45,457 nt of DNA, taken from positions 1 to 45,457 of the forward strand of contig NZ_BCUY01000026.1 of assembly GCF_001591465.1 (NCBI RefSeq), given 5' to 3'. Source of the stretch: Cytobacillus firmus NBRC 15306 (GTDB lineage: Bacteria > Bacillota > Bacilli > Bacillales > Cytobacillaceae). The position numbers and the translations under genes are program-made. Shown piece after piece: positions 1 to 8,211 of the stretch; position 1 is the stretch's first letter; each line of letters begins with the position of its first letter. Under the pieces are notes generated by a model. The model did not search any database. It had not been told where the DNA came from and worked only from the letters and a program-made list of their open reading frames with translations.

Positions 1-11
1 CTATATATACA

Positions 12-644
12 TTAATCTTCTGTAATATCAAGAACACGAAAGCCTGATTTTTCAAGCCGGCTGATGAACTTATCCATATTATCATTTTTCTCTACTTTCA
101 TCACGATGCGGCGGACCAGCTTGTCTGTTTCATCAAAAGTAACAAGGGAAATGATGTGTTCATGGAAATAATGGGCGATTTCGGCCAAACGGGCAATTCG
201 CCCTTCCGCTTCCACAGAGGTAAACGCAATCCTGACACCGGGTTTGTTCGTCCCGAAGGCAGATTGAAATTGAGCCAGAACATCGAAGCGGGTAACGATG
301 CCCAGAAATTTACGGTTTTCGCCCAAAACAGCAAGTAAAGGAAAATCCTTTAAATCCAGCAGTGTTTTTTCAAAAATTTCATTCCCCTGTAAATATTGCT
401 CCTGATGTGTGGCAATATCTTTTACGAGTGTTCCTCCAAGAAACTCTTCCTTTGATTTTCCTGACAAAAAGAAGTTCTCATATATTCCATATCTGGTAAT
501 TATGCCGGCATATTGATCGCCATCCAACACAGGAAGTCCATCAATCTGGTTGTCCTCAAGCAAATCAAGAGCATCTTTCAATGCTTCATCCTGTCTGATC
601 GTTTTACAGTTATGTTTAGGGATCATAATACTTTTCACAAACAT
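12..644 (-). CDS. CBS-domain pair protein with C-terminal ACT-like region (AcuB-like)
   Basis: A 210-residue cytosolic protein. Two CBS motifs occupy about residues 5-60 and 75-130, including 'DGLPVLDG' and 'FLGIVTRFDVL'. The last 70 residues look like an ACT-type fold ('GVRIAFTSVEAEGRIARLAEI'-type start). CBS pairs usually bind adenine nucleotides and act as energy or c-di-AMP sensors; the ligand here is unknown. The start is taken at the ATG at 644 because a GAGGTG ribosome site lies six bases upstream; a longer reading to 683 lacks one. It is divergent from the cotJ operon. AcuB is the nearest named relative, but I would not assign that function. Confidence 0.8.
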   Translation of the reverse strand: MFVKSIMIPKHNCKTIRQDEALKDALDLLEDNQIDGLPVLDGDQYAGIITRYGIYENFFLSGKSKEEFLGGTLVKDIATHQEQYLQGNEIFEKTLLDLKDFPLLAVLGENRKFLGIVTRFDVLAQFQSAFGTNKPGVRIAFTSVEAEGRIARLAEIAHYFHEHIISLVTFDETDKLVRRIVMKVEKNDNMDKFISRLEKSGFRVLDITED

Positions 645-732
645 TGCCATCACCTCAAGAGTAATATTAATTAGACCTAACATTTAATTCGCCATTTATT
701 CAACTTTCCCCTCTTTTTATTGGAGTAAACGA

Positions 733-761
733 TCATAAAATCACTGTGCTTTTCATAAGTT
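733..761 (+). promoter_or_regulatory. Candidate sigma-E promoter of cotJABC
   Basis: TCATAAA at 733-739, a 14-base spacer and CATAAGTT at 754-761 fit the mother-cell sigma-E pattern. It lies 27 bases before cotJA. cotJ operons are known to be sigma-E dependent in B. subtilis. Confidence 0.6.
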
Positions 762-787
762 TCAATGACGCATAAAAAGGAGGGATT

Positions 788-1018
788 ATGATGAATACAC
801 TCCGCAAGACCTGGCACCCATATGTTAGCCCCTTTGACCCCTGCACTCCTATAAAGGTCAAAACTTATTCCACACCTCCAAACCTTTATATGGGTTTTCA
901 GCCGCCAGGACTGGAACAATTTACACCAATGCAGGCCTTAAAAACAGGAACTCTGCGGAAGGCTTTCTATGATCCATGGTACAGTCCCTATGAAAAATCC
1001 AGGGAGGGACAGCAGTAA
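788..1018 (+). CDS. cotJA: Spore coat-associated protein CotJA
   Basis: A 76-residue protein rich in Pro, Tyr and aromatic residues, matching the small CotJA family ('WHPYVSPFDPC', 'PPGLEQFTP', 'KAFYDPWYSPYE'). It is an inner spore-coat component made in the mother cell. AAGGAGG lies just upstream of a double ATG (788 and 791); either could be the start, and 791 has the more usual spacing. The stop overlaps the start of cotJB by one base (TAATG), indicating translational coupling in a three-gene operon. Confidence 0.92.
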   Translation: MMNTLRKTWHPYVSPFDPCTPIKVKTYSTPPNLYMGFQPPGLEQFTPMQALKTGTLRKAFYDPWYSPYEKSREGQQ

Positions 1019-1278
1019 TGAAACAATTACCCGCAGATTACTACCAGCTTCTTGAACAGCTTCAGGCTGTAGACTTTGTTCTTGTCGAGCTGACTTTATA
1101 CCTTGATACTCACAATAATGATACAGAAGCCATTAAGCAATTCAACCATTATGCAAAAGAACGGAAAAAACTGAGAAATGCCATTGAAAGCAAATATGGT
1201 CCATTAATGCAATTTGGCCACAGCTATTCGGGACAGCCATGGAATTGGGATGATCCCCCGTGGCCATGGCAGGTATAG
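1018..1278 (+). CDS. cotJB: Spore coat protein CotJB
   Basis: An 86-residue protein of the CotJB family, with an N-terminal helical segment ('YYQLLEQLQAVDFVLVELTLYLDTH') and a Trp/Pro-rich tail ('PWNWDDPPWPWQV'). It is thought to help CotJC assemble in the inner coat. GGGAGG in the end of cotJA serves as its ribosome site. It is the second gene of cotJABC, 75 bases before cotJC. Confidence 0.93.
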   Translation: MKQLPADYYQLLEQLQAVDFVLVELTLYLDTHNNDTEAIKQFNHYAKERKKLRNAIESKYGPLMQFGHSYSGQPWNWDDPPWPWQV

Positions 1279-1353
1279 TTGATTTTCAGGCGCCTTCTTA
1301 ATGGGGAGGCGCTCAAGGCTACTAACGGACTTCCAAAGGAGGCTGAGAATAAA

Positions 1354-1923
1354 ATGTGGGTTTATGAAAAGAAACTGCAATATCCGGTGAAGGTAAGCAC
1401 TTGCAATCCTAAGCTGGCAAAGTATCTAATAGAACAATATGGGGGTGCGGACGGTGAACTTGCTGCCGCACTAAGATATTTGAATCAGCGTTATACTATA
1501 CCTGATAAGGTCATCGGGCTTCTCACAGATATTGGAACAGAGGAATTCGCCCATCTGGAAATGATCGCCACAATGATTTACAAATTAACGAAGGATGCTA
1601 CGCCTGATCAAATGAAGGCTGCCGGCCTGGATGCCCATTATGCTAACCATGATAATGCTCTGTTTTATCATAATGCTGCAGGTGTGCCTTGGACAGCTTC
1701 TTATATCCAGGCAAAAGGCGATCCAATTGCAGATTTATACGAGGATATCGCCGCAGAAGAGAAAGCAAGAGCAACCTATCAGTGGATTATTAATATGAGT
1801 GATGACCCGGATCTTAATGACGGACTCCGATTTTTACGAGAAAGAGAGATCATCCATTCACAGCGCTTCAGAGAAGCCGTTGAGATTCTAAAAGAAGAAC
1901 GGGATAAAAAGAAATTCTTCTAA
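1354..1923 (+). CDS. cotJC: Manganese catalase-like spore coat protein CotJC
   Basis: A 189-residue ferritin-like protein of the Mn-catalase superfamily. The metal-ligand pattern is visible as 'TEEFAHLEM' and the later 'YEDIAAEEKARATYQ' and 'EIIHSQRF' segments. It is shorter than full Mn catalases, as usual for CotJC. The reading frame is open to 1279, but the start is placed at 1354 (MWVYEKKLQYP), with AAAGGAGG at 1335-1342. It is likely part of the spore coat with a peroxide-detoxifying role; activity in this strain is inferred. A strong hairpin terminator follows. Confidence 0.93.
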   Translation: MWVYEKKLQYPVKVSTCNPKLAKYLIEQYGGADGELAAALRYLNQRYTIPDKVIGLLTDIGTEEFAHLEMIATMIYKLTKDATPDQMKAAGLDAHYANHDNALFYHNAAGVPWTASYIQAKGDPIADLYEDIAAEEKARATYQWIINMSDDPDLNDGLRFLREREIIHSQRFREAVEILKEERDKKKFF

Positions 1924-1932
1924 ATACTTAAC

Positions 1933-1961
1933 AAAAAGAAGCAGGCAGGCTGCTTCTTTTT
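1933..1961. terminator. Terminator of cotJABC, possibly bidirectional
   Basis: A 12-bp stem with arms 1933-1944 and 1950-1961, a GCAGG loop, and A-run/T-run flanks on both sides. It can therefore serve both cotJC and the convergent ypbF. Confidence 0.85.
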
Positions 1962-1977
1962 CCATTTGGTTTATTTT

Positions 1978-2436
1978 TCATTTGTTTTCATGATAAAGGT
2001 TTATATCATAATTTTTTTTCATCATTTCGAAAACGTTATGGCGATTTTTCCATTCATCTTCTTTTTTCCAGAGATCTTTGCTCTTATCAATTATTTCACA
2101 CCTTAGTGCATGAAATTCTTTTTCTGCTTTATCTCTTTTTTCTCTCAGAAGATTCATAAACCCATAAAGGCCAACCGTGAAAACAAGTAAATAGAAATTT
2201 GCAGACTGATTGACAAAGGCCGAAAACATCGATGCAAACGAGTAAGAGTAAGGCTGCATAACACTTTTATAAAGATAAAAAAAGAACAAAAAGGATATAA
2301 AAACGGTCGCCCACATGGCAATCAAATGCCAGGACTTGAATCGATCAAACTTATGTTTTCTCTCCACAACTTTCTCTAGCATTTTTCTAGTTGCCTGGTC
2401 TGTACGTTCGTCAAGCATTCTAATCGGCGATTCCAA
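1978..2436 (-). CDS. ypbF: YpbF family membrane protein (DUF2663)
   Basis: A protein of about 152 residues with two transmembrane segments ('WHLIAMWATVFISFLFFFYL' and 'NFYLLVFTVGLYGFMNLL') flanked by charged helices, as in B. subtilis YpbF; function unknown. I chose the TTG at 2436 because GGGAGG lies eight bases upstream and the length then fits the family; an ATG at 2478 has no good ribosome site. It lies in the conserved order ypbF-ypbE-ypbD-recS-ypbB. Confidence 0.75.
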   Translation of the reverse strand: MESPIRMLDERTDQATRKMLEKVVERKHKFDRFKSWHLIAMWATVFISFLFFFYLYKSVMQPYSYSFASMFSAFVNQSANFYLLVFTVGLYGFMNLLREKRDKAEKEFHALRCEIIDKSKDLWKKEDEWKNRHNVFEMMKKNYDINLYHENK

Positions 2437-2522
2437 AAACGCTCCCTCCCTTTCATAATAATGTATGAGCTTGTACATTATTCTATGCCTGGGAGAGAAG
2501 ACAGCAAATGTCTTAGACTCTT

Positions 2523-3269
2523 TTATTGCTCAAGCGGAATTTTTAATACCTGGCCCGTTTGTATTTCATTTGACGGCAAATTGTTGGCTTGCTTTATTAT
2601 TTCAATTCCGGATTGGGATTTATAATAGGTCATGGCAATTCGAAAGATTGTTTCCTTTGGTTTAACCGTATGGTAGACAACTTTGCCTTCCTTATTTAAT
2701 TCTTCCTGTGTCCCGGAAGTTTTCGACGAGTCTGTACTATCAGAAGCTGTTTGACGGGCCTGCTGTTCAGAAGCAGATTCAGAACCTTTATCTTCTTCAT
2801 CAGGCTTTTGAGGAGTCTGTTTTTCCTGCTGGTCGCTGGCAGCATCTTGCTCTTGTGACTCTTCAGCTTTTTTAGTATTTTCAGGTTTCTCAGCTTGTTC
2901 AGGTTTCTCAGTTTCCTGCTCTTCTCTTGCTTCTATGGTCGTCCCTTCACCTTCATCATTTGTGGCAAAAACGACCGTTTCAGAACCTATTTCTTCAGAT
3001 TCTGCATTTAACCCGGTATTAATGCTTTTATCACTGCTTACATATTGATAAATGCTGAAAATGGTAATCGGGAGCAGGATAAAAAATAAAGCCAGCAGGC
3101 GAATAACAGGGTATTTAACTCTCCATTTATTTTTTTTTCTTTTTTCCTGATGGATTCGGCTCCGCGGCGGCAGAGCGGATTTTTGCCCGCTGTCTCCCTT
3201 TTCCTGTTTTCTGTCAATCTTCTTGCGTAGTCTTTCAGCTTGATCTCTATAAGGGTCTTCTTTATTCAT
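2523..3269 (-). CDS. ypbE: YpbE: single-pass membrane protein with C-terminal LysM domain
   Basis: A 248-residue protein. A basic, charged N-terminal tail (1-50) is followed by one transmembrane segment (about 54-75), a long low-complexity Glu/Gln/Ser/Lys linker (about 90-190), and a LysM peptidoglycan-binding domain ('VYHTVKPKETIFRIAMTYY...LPSNEIQTGQVLKIPLEQ'). Topology is likely N-in, with LysM outside. It matches B. subtilis YpbE in layout and position. Function is unknown; a role at the cell wall is inferred from LysM. Confidence 0.85.
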   Translation of the reverse strand: MNKEDPYRDQAERLRKKIDRKQEKGDSGQKSALPPRSRIHQEKRKKNKWRVKYPVIRLLALFFILLPITIFSIYQYVSSDKSINTGLNAESEEIGSETVVFATNDEGEGTTIEAREEQETEKPEQAEKPENTKKAEESQEQDAASDQQEKQTPQKPDEEDKGSESASEQQARQTASDSTDSSKTSGTQEELNKEGKVVYHTVKPKETIFRIAMTYYKSQSGIEIIKQANNLPSNEIQTGQVLKIPLEQ

Positions 3270-3325
3270 GTTTCATCCCTTCCTGTAAAAAAAATCATTA
3301 GAAGTTAATTTAATGCTGGTGTTAA

Positions 3326-3925
3326 CTATTGTTCATTACATTTTCCTCTGTTCAGGTACCGTTTTCGAATAAGAATACCCAAAAGAAAGTCAATCAGAAA
3401 ATGCATAACAATCGTAACAAGCAAATTATTGGTTATATGATAAATATAACCTATAAAAAAGCTTAATGTAATAATATTTACAAACAAAAACCAATTAAAA
3501 AGATATCGATAATGAACAAGCGCAAAAATAAGACTTGATATCACAAGTCCGAAATGGGTCTGAATGACACCCCTGAACAGAAGTTCTTCGCTTATAGCCA
3601 CAACGGCTGCAATAAAAGCAATATGAAGAAAATGGCGGTTTTGAAAGATTTTCTTATTTAACCCTCCGTCATCATACATTTCCTCAGGGAGGAGCTTCAT
3701 CAAGACAATATCAATCAGGACAACAGCCAATCCTGCCGCTGCTCCAATTACAAGAATATTAATATCATCAAGTACAAAAAGAGCCTGGAATTCTTCAAAG
3801 CTGTTAAATAATATAATACTTAGGATGAATGCAATGGCTAAAATAAGCACCTGAGTAAGATAAAGATGAAATAATAGTTCCTTGTCAGTCAATTCCTTAA
3901 TGATATCCTCGTATCTTTTCTTCAT
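3326..3925 (-). CDS. ypbD: CPBP (CAAX-like) family intramembrane metalloprotease YpbD
   Basis: A 199-residue polytopic membrane protein. It shows the three family motifs: EE-x3-R ('SEELLFRGVIQ'), F-x3-H ('FALVHYRYL') and a later H with a conserved acid ('MHFLIDFLLG'). These form the metal site of CPBP/Rce1-type intramembrane proteases. The substrate is unknown. Its ribosome site (GGTGAG) overlaps the end of recS seven bases upstream, so the two are probably co-transcribed. Confidence 0.85.
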   Translation of the reverse strand: MKKRYEDIIKELTDKELLFHLYLTQVLILAIAFILSIILFNSFEEFQALFVLDDINILVIGAAAGLAVVLIDIVLMKLLPEEMYDDGGLNKKIFQNRHFLHIAFIAAVVAISEELLFRGVIQTHFGLVISSLIFALVHYRYLFNWFLFVNIITLSFFIGYIYHITNNLLVTIVMHFLIDFLLGILIRKRYLNRGKCNEQ

Positions 3926-3931
3926 TTTGGT

Positions 3932-5431
3932 TCACTCACCTGGAATCAGGAGATATTCTAAATGATTTTTCCAATCATAGAACGTTTTATCCTGATTATC
4001 TGATTTTGTGTTTCTTATGAAATTTTCAAATTGTAAACCGCATATATCACAGCAGAATTGAACTGAGGTATTTTTTTCCTCATCAAAGTAGGAAAGAATA
4101 TTCTCTCTCCGGCAATTTTCCTTGTGAATCCATCTGTATACTTCCTCAATGCTATTTCTTTTGAATTTGATTCTGTCTTCAAAGTACCCATTCATTTCCT
4201 GCAGAATCCTTTTATAACCCAGTCCAGATTTGTTTTTTCGTTCAAAAAAATCATAAAATATTCTCCACTGAATATCTGTTAAACCTGAACGCTGCTTAAT
4301 TTGCTCTTCATAAGCACTGATGTTCATGATCGCATTCGGGTTTTCTTCCATCCAGCCGGTGATCCAATCAATTTGAGACTTATCCGGTAATTCATTTTCT
4401 GCAATCTGCAGGGGAAGCTGCTCATCACCGGGTGCATAGAGCATAATAGCTATACTTTGTTTTCCATCTCTCCCCGCCCGTCCAATTTCCTGCAAATAAG
4501 ATTCAATCTGAAGAGGCATATGAAAGTGTATCACATACCGGATATTATCTTTATTAATTCCCATGCCAAAGGCGCTTGTAGCGCAAATAAGATCGAGCTG
4601 CCCGTGGATAAACTGCTGCTGCACAAGGATGCGGCTTTCGTGGTCCATTCCCCCATGATAAGCCATCACTCTTTTAGCTCCTTTTTCCCTCAGCAGATCT
4701 GCTGTTTGCTCAGCCATTTTTTTGCTGGAAAAATATATAATGCCAGGACCCTCAAGGGTCTCAGCAAGCTCCACAAGCCTCTCTGTTTTCACACGGAAAT
4801 TATCTGCCTTTTCTACAGTCAGTGCTATATTAGGACGATCAACGGAGTAAATAAATTCACTGCAGTCCAGTATGCCGAGTGACTTTTTTATGTCTGCTTT
4901 AACCTCACGGGTAGCTGTGGCAGTTAAAGCGAGTGTAACCGGGTTCCCTATCTTTTGTCTCACTTCGCCAAGCTTTAGATAATCAGGCCTGAAATCATAT
5001 CCCCATTGGGAGATGCAATGAGCCTCATCAACAACAAATAAAGCGATGCACAATTTCTGCAACTGAGATAGTACTGATTCATAATAAAGCATTTCGGGTG
5101 AAATAAAGATAAACTTATACTGATTCAGGTTAATTAATGCCTTTCTTTTTTCTGAGCGGGATAAAAAAGAATTGAATGCTATCACCTTTTTTTCCCCATT
5201 CATCATAAGCTGTTCAGCCTGATCCTGCATTAAGGACAGCAAAGGAGAAATAATAATCACCTGGCCTTCAATCATATATCCCGGCAGCTGATAACAAAGA
5301 GATTTACCTGTACCTGTAGGCAGCATGGCAACAGTATTTCTGCCTGCGAGCACGGATTCAATGATTTCCTTTTGTCCCGGTCTGAATGCAGGATATCCAA
5401 ATTTGCTTTGCAATAGCGCTTCCAGTCTCAT
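3932..5431 (-). CDS. recS: RecQ-family ATP-dependent 3'-5' DNA helicase RecS
   Basis: A 499-residue superfamily 2 helicase. Visible motifs are Walker A 'MLPTGTGKSLCYQLPG' (about residue 37-52), DEAH ('VVDEAHCISQWGYDFRPDY'), 'ALTATAT', motif V 'ATSAFGMGINK' and motif VI 'EIGRAGRDG'. A Cys-rich zinc site ('FCCDICG') sits near the C-terminus, but there is no HRDC domain. The length and its place between ypbB and ypbD match B. subtilis RecS (YpbC), the shorter of its two RecQ paralogues, which acts in DNA repair. It overlaps ypbB by four bases. Confidence 0.9.
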   Translation of the reverse strand: MRLEALLQSKFGYPAFRPGQKEIIESVLAGRNTVAMLPTGTGKSLCYQLPGYMIEGQVIIISPLLSLMQDQAEQLMMNGEKKVIAFNSFLSRSEKRKALINLNQYKFIFISPEMLYYESVLSQLQKLCIALFVVDEAHCISQWGYDFRPDYLKLGEVRQKIGNPVTLALTATATREVKADIKKSLGILDCSEFIYSVDRPNIALTVEKADNFRVKTERLVELAETLEGPGIIYFSSKKMAEQTADLLREKGAKRVMAYHGGMDHESRILVQQQFIHGQLDLICATSAFGMGINKDNIRYVIHFHMPLQIESYLQEIGRAGRDGKQSIAIMLYAPGDEQLPLQIAENELPDKSQIDWITGWMEENPNAIMNISAYEEQIKQRSGLTDIQWRIFYDFFERKNKSGLGYKRILQEMNGYFEDRIKFKRNSIEEVYRWIHKENCRRENILSYFDEEKNTSVQFCCDICGLQFENFIRNTKSDNQDKTFYDWKNHLEYLLIPGE

Positions 5432-6486
5432 TGTCTCTCTCCAAGCTTTGCCATTACTAATCTGATTTCAAAATAATCTGATTCAGGCACTATTTGACGT
5501 ATTTGTTTTAATTGCAAGGAATCTGCAATGTTGGCCGCGTTAATGATCAGTTTCTGTCTTTCCTCCGAGACATAACGAGAGATATTAAAGCTTCTGTCGT
5601 TTAACGCTACTTCCACAACATGATCCTCAATCGTACTTTTTTTCAATCTTCTTATTTTCGCTATTTCATCCAAGTCCAGTCCCTGTTTTAACAGAGAATA
5701 AGTCTTTTGAGCTGACAATGTTAGCTGAACTTCATTTCCTGAACCACTCATGATTTTATCGATTAGCGGAAATTCTGCAGGATTTTCTTTTACACTTTCC
5801 AGTATATGATGAATAGCTCCAAGGAACTGATGGTGGTAATAATCCTGATTGATGCGGAGCAGCTCTGATGCCTGAACAGCTGTGAGGCCAATACGGTTAT
5901 AGCCTGTCAGCCTCAATGTCAGCACAGCAGGATTAATTTCACTTAGCTCTTCGAGGCACTGGCCAAGTTCCCTGTACAGCATAACCCCAACTTCATTGCG
6001 GGCAATCCCGGATGTTCTCAGAAAGTCTTTCAGCCATTCATGAACATCTCTTTTTCTTTGGATAGGAAGGTATTTTGCATTGTTATAATTTAAATGTGAT
6101 ATTACCTGAATTAAAAGAGTAATCCTCTCCCAAAACAATTCACCTGTACTATGATACAGCCATCCGTTTAATGAAGAAGGTATTGGACATTCTAAAAGAG
6201 ATCTTTCCAGCTCTCTCTTCCCTTCTGCAGTCAAAATGTAATGCTTTTCTTCAATGGCAGTCATCCAGCTGCTGTTAATGATTTCTTCTGCAAGATGCTC
6301 CAGAACTCCCCTGCTTAAATTTCCAAATGAACGAAAAAGCGGGGTTAGTTGAAATAAATGAGCATCTTGGATGGTCTGGGAAGACTTTTTTCCATTCAGC
6401 AAATGTAAAATGGAATAAATAGTTCTTTGTCCCTGCAGCTCATTAACACAGTACATTATTACAGTTTTCAAATAAGATATATGCAT
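5428..6486 (-). CDS. ypbB: YpbB, helix-turn-helix protein paired with RecS
   Basis: A 352-residue protein. The N-terminal region looks like a winged-helix domain ('GQRTIYSILHLLNGKKSSQTIQDAH'). A C-terminal HTH of the helicase-associated type is visible ('SLLKQGLDLDEIAKIRRLKKSTIEDHVVEVA'). Function is unknown, but the four-base overlap with recS suggests a helicase partner. The frame opens at 6534; the ATG at 6486 is preferred because AAGGTGA lies five bases upstream and the length then fits the family. Confidence 0.82.
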   Translation of the reverse strand: MHISYLKTVIMYCVNELQGQRTIYSILHLLNGKKSSQTIQDAHLFQLTPLFRSFGNLSRGVLEHLAEEIINSSWMTAIEEKHYILTAEGKRELERSLLECPIPSSLNGWLYHSTGELFWERITLLIQVISHLNYNNAKYLPIQRKRDVHEWLKDFLRTSGIARNEVGVMLYRELGQCLEELSEINPAVLTLRLTGYNRIGLTAVQASELLRINQDYYHHQFLGAIHHILESVKENPAEFPLIDKIMSGSGNEVQLTLSAQKTYSLLKQGLDLDEIAKIRRLKKSTIEDHVVEVALNDRSFNISRYVSEERQKLIINAANIADSLQLKQIRQIVPESDYFEIRLVMAKLGERQ

Positions 6487-6646
6487 TATGTTCACCTTAC
6501 AGCTTAAGATTTTTTTCTTGTTCATTACCTTCATTTTCTTACATCTATTTTATCATGAAAGAAATCGGCAGGCCGTTTTAATTATTTCTAACAGGGTAAA
6601 TTATGCCTAAACCCTTATGTGATAAGCATTCTCAATACATTTTCTA

Positions 6647-6675
6647 TTGAAAAGTTGAACATACAGTTTTACAAT
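6647..6675 (+). promoter_or_regulatory. Candidate sigma-A promoter of fer
   Basis: TTGAAA at 6647-6652, a 17-base spacer and TACAAT at 6670-6675 lie about 70 bases before the fer start, giving a normal vegetative promoter. Confidence 0.55.
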
Positions 6676-6718
6676 AGGATGTGAGGAATGTGTTACCATC
6701 ATCTTGATGGAAGATTAA

Positions 6719-6994
<276 letters not shown>

Positions 6995-7030
6995 TCCTTC
7001 AGCCATACTCTAATCTTTGTTAAGCTACTG

Positions 7031-7058
7031 CTCCCTTTCAACTTGAAAGGGAGTTTTT
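7031..7058 (+). terminator. Terminator of fer
   Basis: Stem CTCCCTTTC (7031-7039) with GAAAGGGAG (7045-7053), then a run of six T. Confidence 0.9.
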
Positions 7059-7087
7059 TATAATACTTTCAATTCAAATTCAAATTG

Positions 7088-7117
7088 AAAAAGCAGCGGA
7101 ACATTTGCCGCTGCTTT
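7088..7117 (-). terminator. Terminator of ribU
   Basis: Read on the minus strand, a stem of about nine pairs around GCAGCGG/CCGCTGC is followed by a T run. It lies 12 bases beyond the ribU stop. Confidence 0.8.
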
Positions 7118-7128
7118 AAATTTATATA

Positions 7129-7713
7129 TTATGCTGCACTTTTCATTACAGCCTGCTTTTCTACCCAGGTTCTCATGCGTGTAAAAATGAGCATGAAAAC
7201 AATTGAAATAATAAAACCTTTTAAAATATTGAATGGCAAAATCCCTGTCACAATCATGGTTCTCATTTCAGGCGCTGACATTGCCGGGAAATTCAGGAAG
7301 AATGTATATGCCGGCAGTATGACAAGGTAATTAAGCACACTCATAATGACAGCCATAACCATGGTGCCGATTACGAGCCCAAACGTCATGCCTTTTTTTG
7401 TCTTTAGCTTGCTGTATACATAATAAGTAGGCAAGACGAACAAAATGCCTGCCGCAAAATTTGCAATATGTCCAACAGGTACACCTGTTGCACTCCCTGT
7501 CATGAAGTAATCAAGAATATTTTTAATAAGCTCCACTAATATTCCTGCCGCCGGGCCAAAGATTAACGCTGCGATTAATGCAGGAATATCGCTGAAGTCA
7601 ATCATCAAAAATTGCGGAAACGGCGGGATTGGAAAATTGAGCAGCATTAATACGTAAGAGATGCTGCTTAGCATTCCGATGGCAACCATTGATTTGATAT
7701 TAAGTTTTTTCAA
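7129..7713 (-). CDS. ribU: Riboflavin transporter, S component of an ECF transporter
   Basis: A 194-residue membrane protein with about five to six transmembrane helices, of the RibU/FmnP (YpaA) family. Typical segments are 'FPQFLMIDFSDIPALIAALIFGP' and 'ELIKNILDYFMTGSATGVPVGHIANF'. It binds riboflavin and works with a shared EcfAAT module, which is not encoded in this window. The start is a TTG at 7711-7713 behind AAGGAGAG; no in-frame ATG fits better. An FMN riboswitch upstream supports the assignment directly. Confidence 0.93.
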   Translation of the reverse strand: MKKLNIKSMVAIGMLSSISYVLMLLNFPIPPFPQFLMIDFSDIPALIAALIFGPAAGILVELIKNILDYFMTGSATGVPVGHIANFAAGILFVLPTYYVYSKLKTKKGMTFGLVIGTMVMAVIMSVLNYLVILPAYTFFLNFPAMSAPEMRTMIVTGILPFNILKGFIISIVFMLIFTRMRTWVEKQAVMKSAA

Positions 7714-7780
7714 GTTCCTCTCTCCTTTTTAGGACTATCTCTCCTATAGAAGAAAGGTTCGGCTAAGCAAATATCTTCGC

Positions 7781-7816
7781 AATAAATAACCCCCAAGCTA
7801 AAAATAACTTGAGGGA
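7781..7816 (-). terminator. Riboswitch-controlled terminator in the ribU leader
   Basis: On the minus strand CCCTCAAG (7808-7815) pairs with CTTGGGGG (7790-7797), with one G-U pair, and is followed by TTATTTATT. It is placed between the FMN aptamer and the ribU start, as expected of an expression platform. Confidence 0.7.
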
Positions 7817-7839
7817 GAATTGCAAAGGCACGCTTAATA

Positions 7840-7867
7840 ACGTTCAAAACCTGCATTTTTTGAACGT
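7840..7867 (-). promoter_or_regulatory. Palindrome in the riboswitch expression platform
   Basis: ACGTTCAAAA and TTTTGAACGT form a perfect ten-base inverted repeat around an eight-base loop, between the FMN aptamer and the leader terminator. It may be part of the switching (antiterminator) structure; that role is inferred. Confidence 0.5.
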
Positions 7868-7878
7868 CTGCAGAACCT

Positions 7879-8046
7879 CCATCTTCTCCCATCCAGACTG
7901 TACTGTCGGCTTTGGAATCGCACCAAATCCTGCCCAATAAAATGCAAAGCGTTTTTTGATCAAAACGCTTCTCTCAGGCTCGCGGGCTTAGAGTCAAGAC
8001 TGACCCATCACCGCCGGTCGGGAATTTCACCCTGCCCCGAAGATAG
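7879..8046 (-). ncRNA. FMN riboswitch (RFN element)
   Basis: Read on the minus strand, the hallmark blocks are present in order: GGGGCAGGGTGAAATTCCCG, then ACCGGCGGTGATG, a variable stem, GGATTTGGTGCGATTCCAAA, GCCGACAGT, AGTC and GGATGGGAGAAGATGG. This is a complete RFN aptamer. FMN binding should lower ribU expression through the downstream terminator. Confidence 0.95.
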
Positions 8047-8162
8047 ACCGTATTTATTATTACAGATTAATTATACTGAAAAAAAGTTATTCTGTGAAGG
8101 AATTTGTTTACCTGTATTAGATACCATATATATATGCAAGTCCATACCTATTCGAATTTTTA

Positions 8163-8211
8163 TGGATAATACAAAAAAAGGAGGCAATCTGCCATCCTTT
8201 TTGTATTATCC
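8163..8211 (-). terminator. Terminator of the PHP phosphatase gene, overlapping its 3' end
   Basis: GGATAATACAAAAA (8164-8177) pairs with TTTTTGTATTATCC (8198-8211), with an inner GGCA/TGCC stem and a T run on the minus strand. The last codon and stop of the gene lie within the 5' arm. Confidence 0.8.

Noticed and set aside
677..919. 80-codon open frame on the minus strand across cotJA
   Set aside because: It is antisense to a recognised gene with a strong ribosome site, and its composition is not protein-like.
4457..4882. 141-codon open frame on the plus strand inside recS
   Set aside because: It is the reverse of conserved helicase motifs; no ribosome site or family resemblance.
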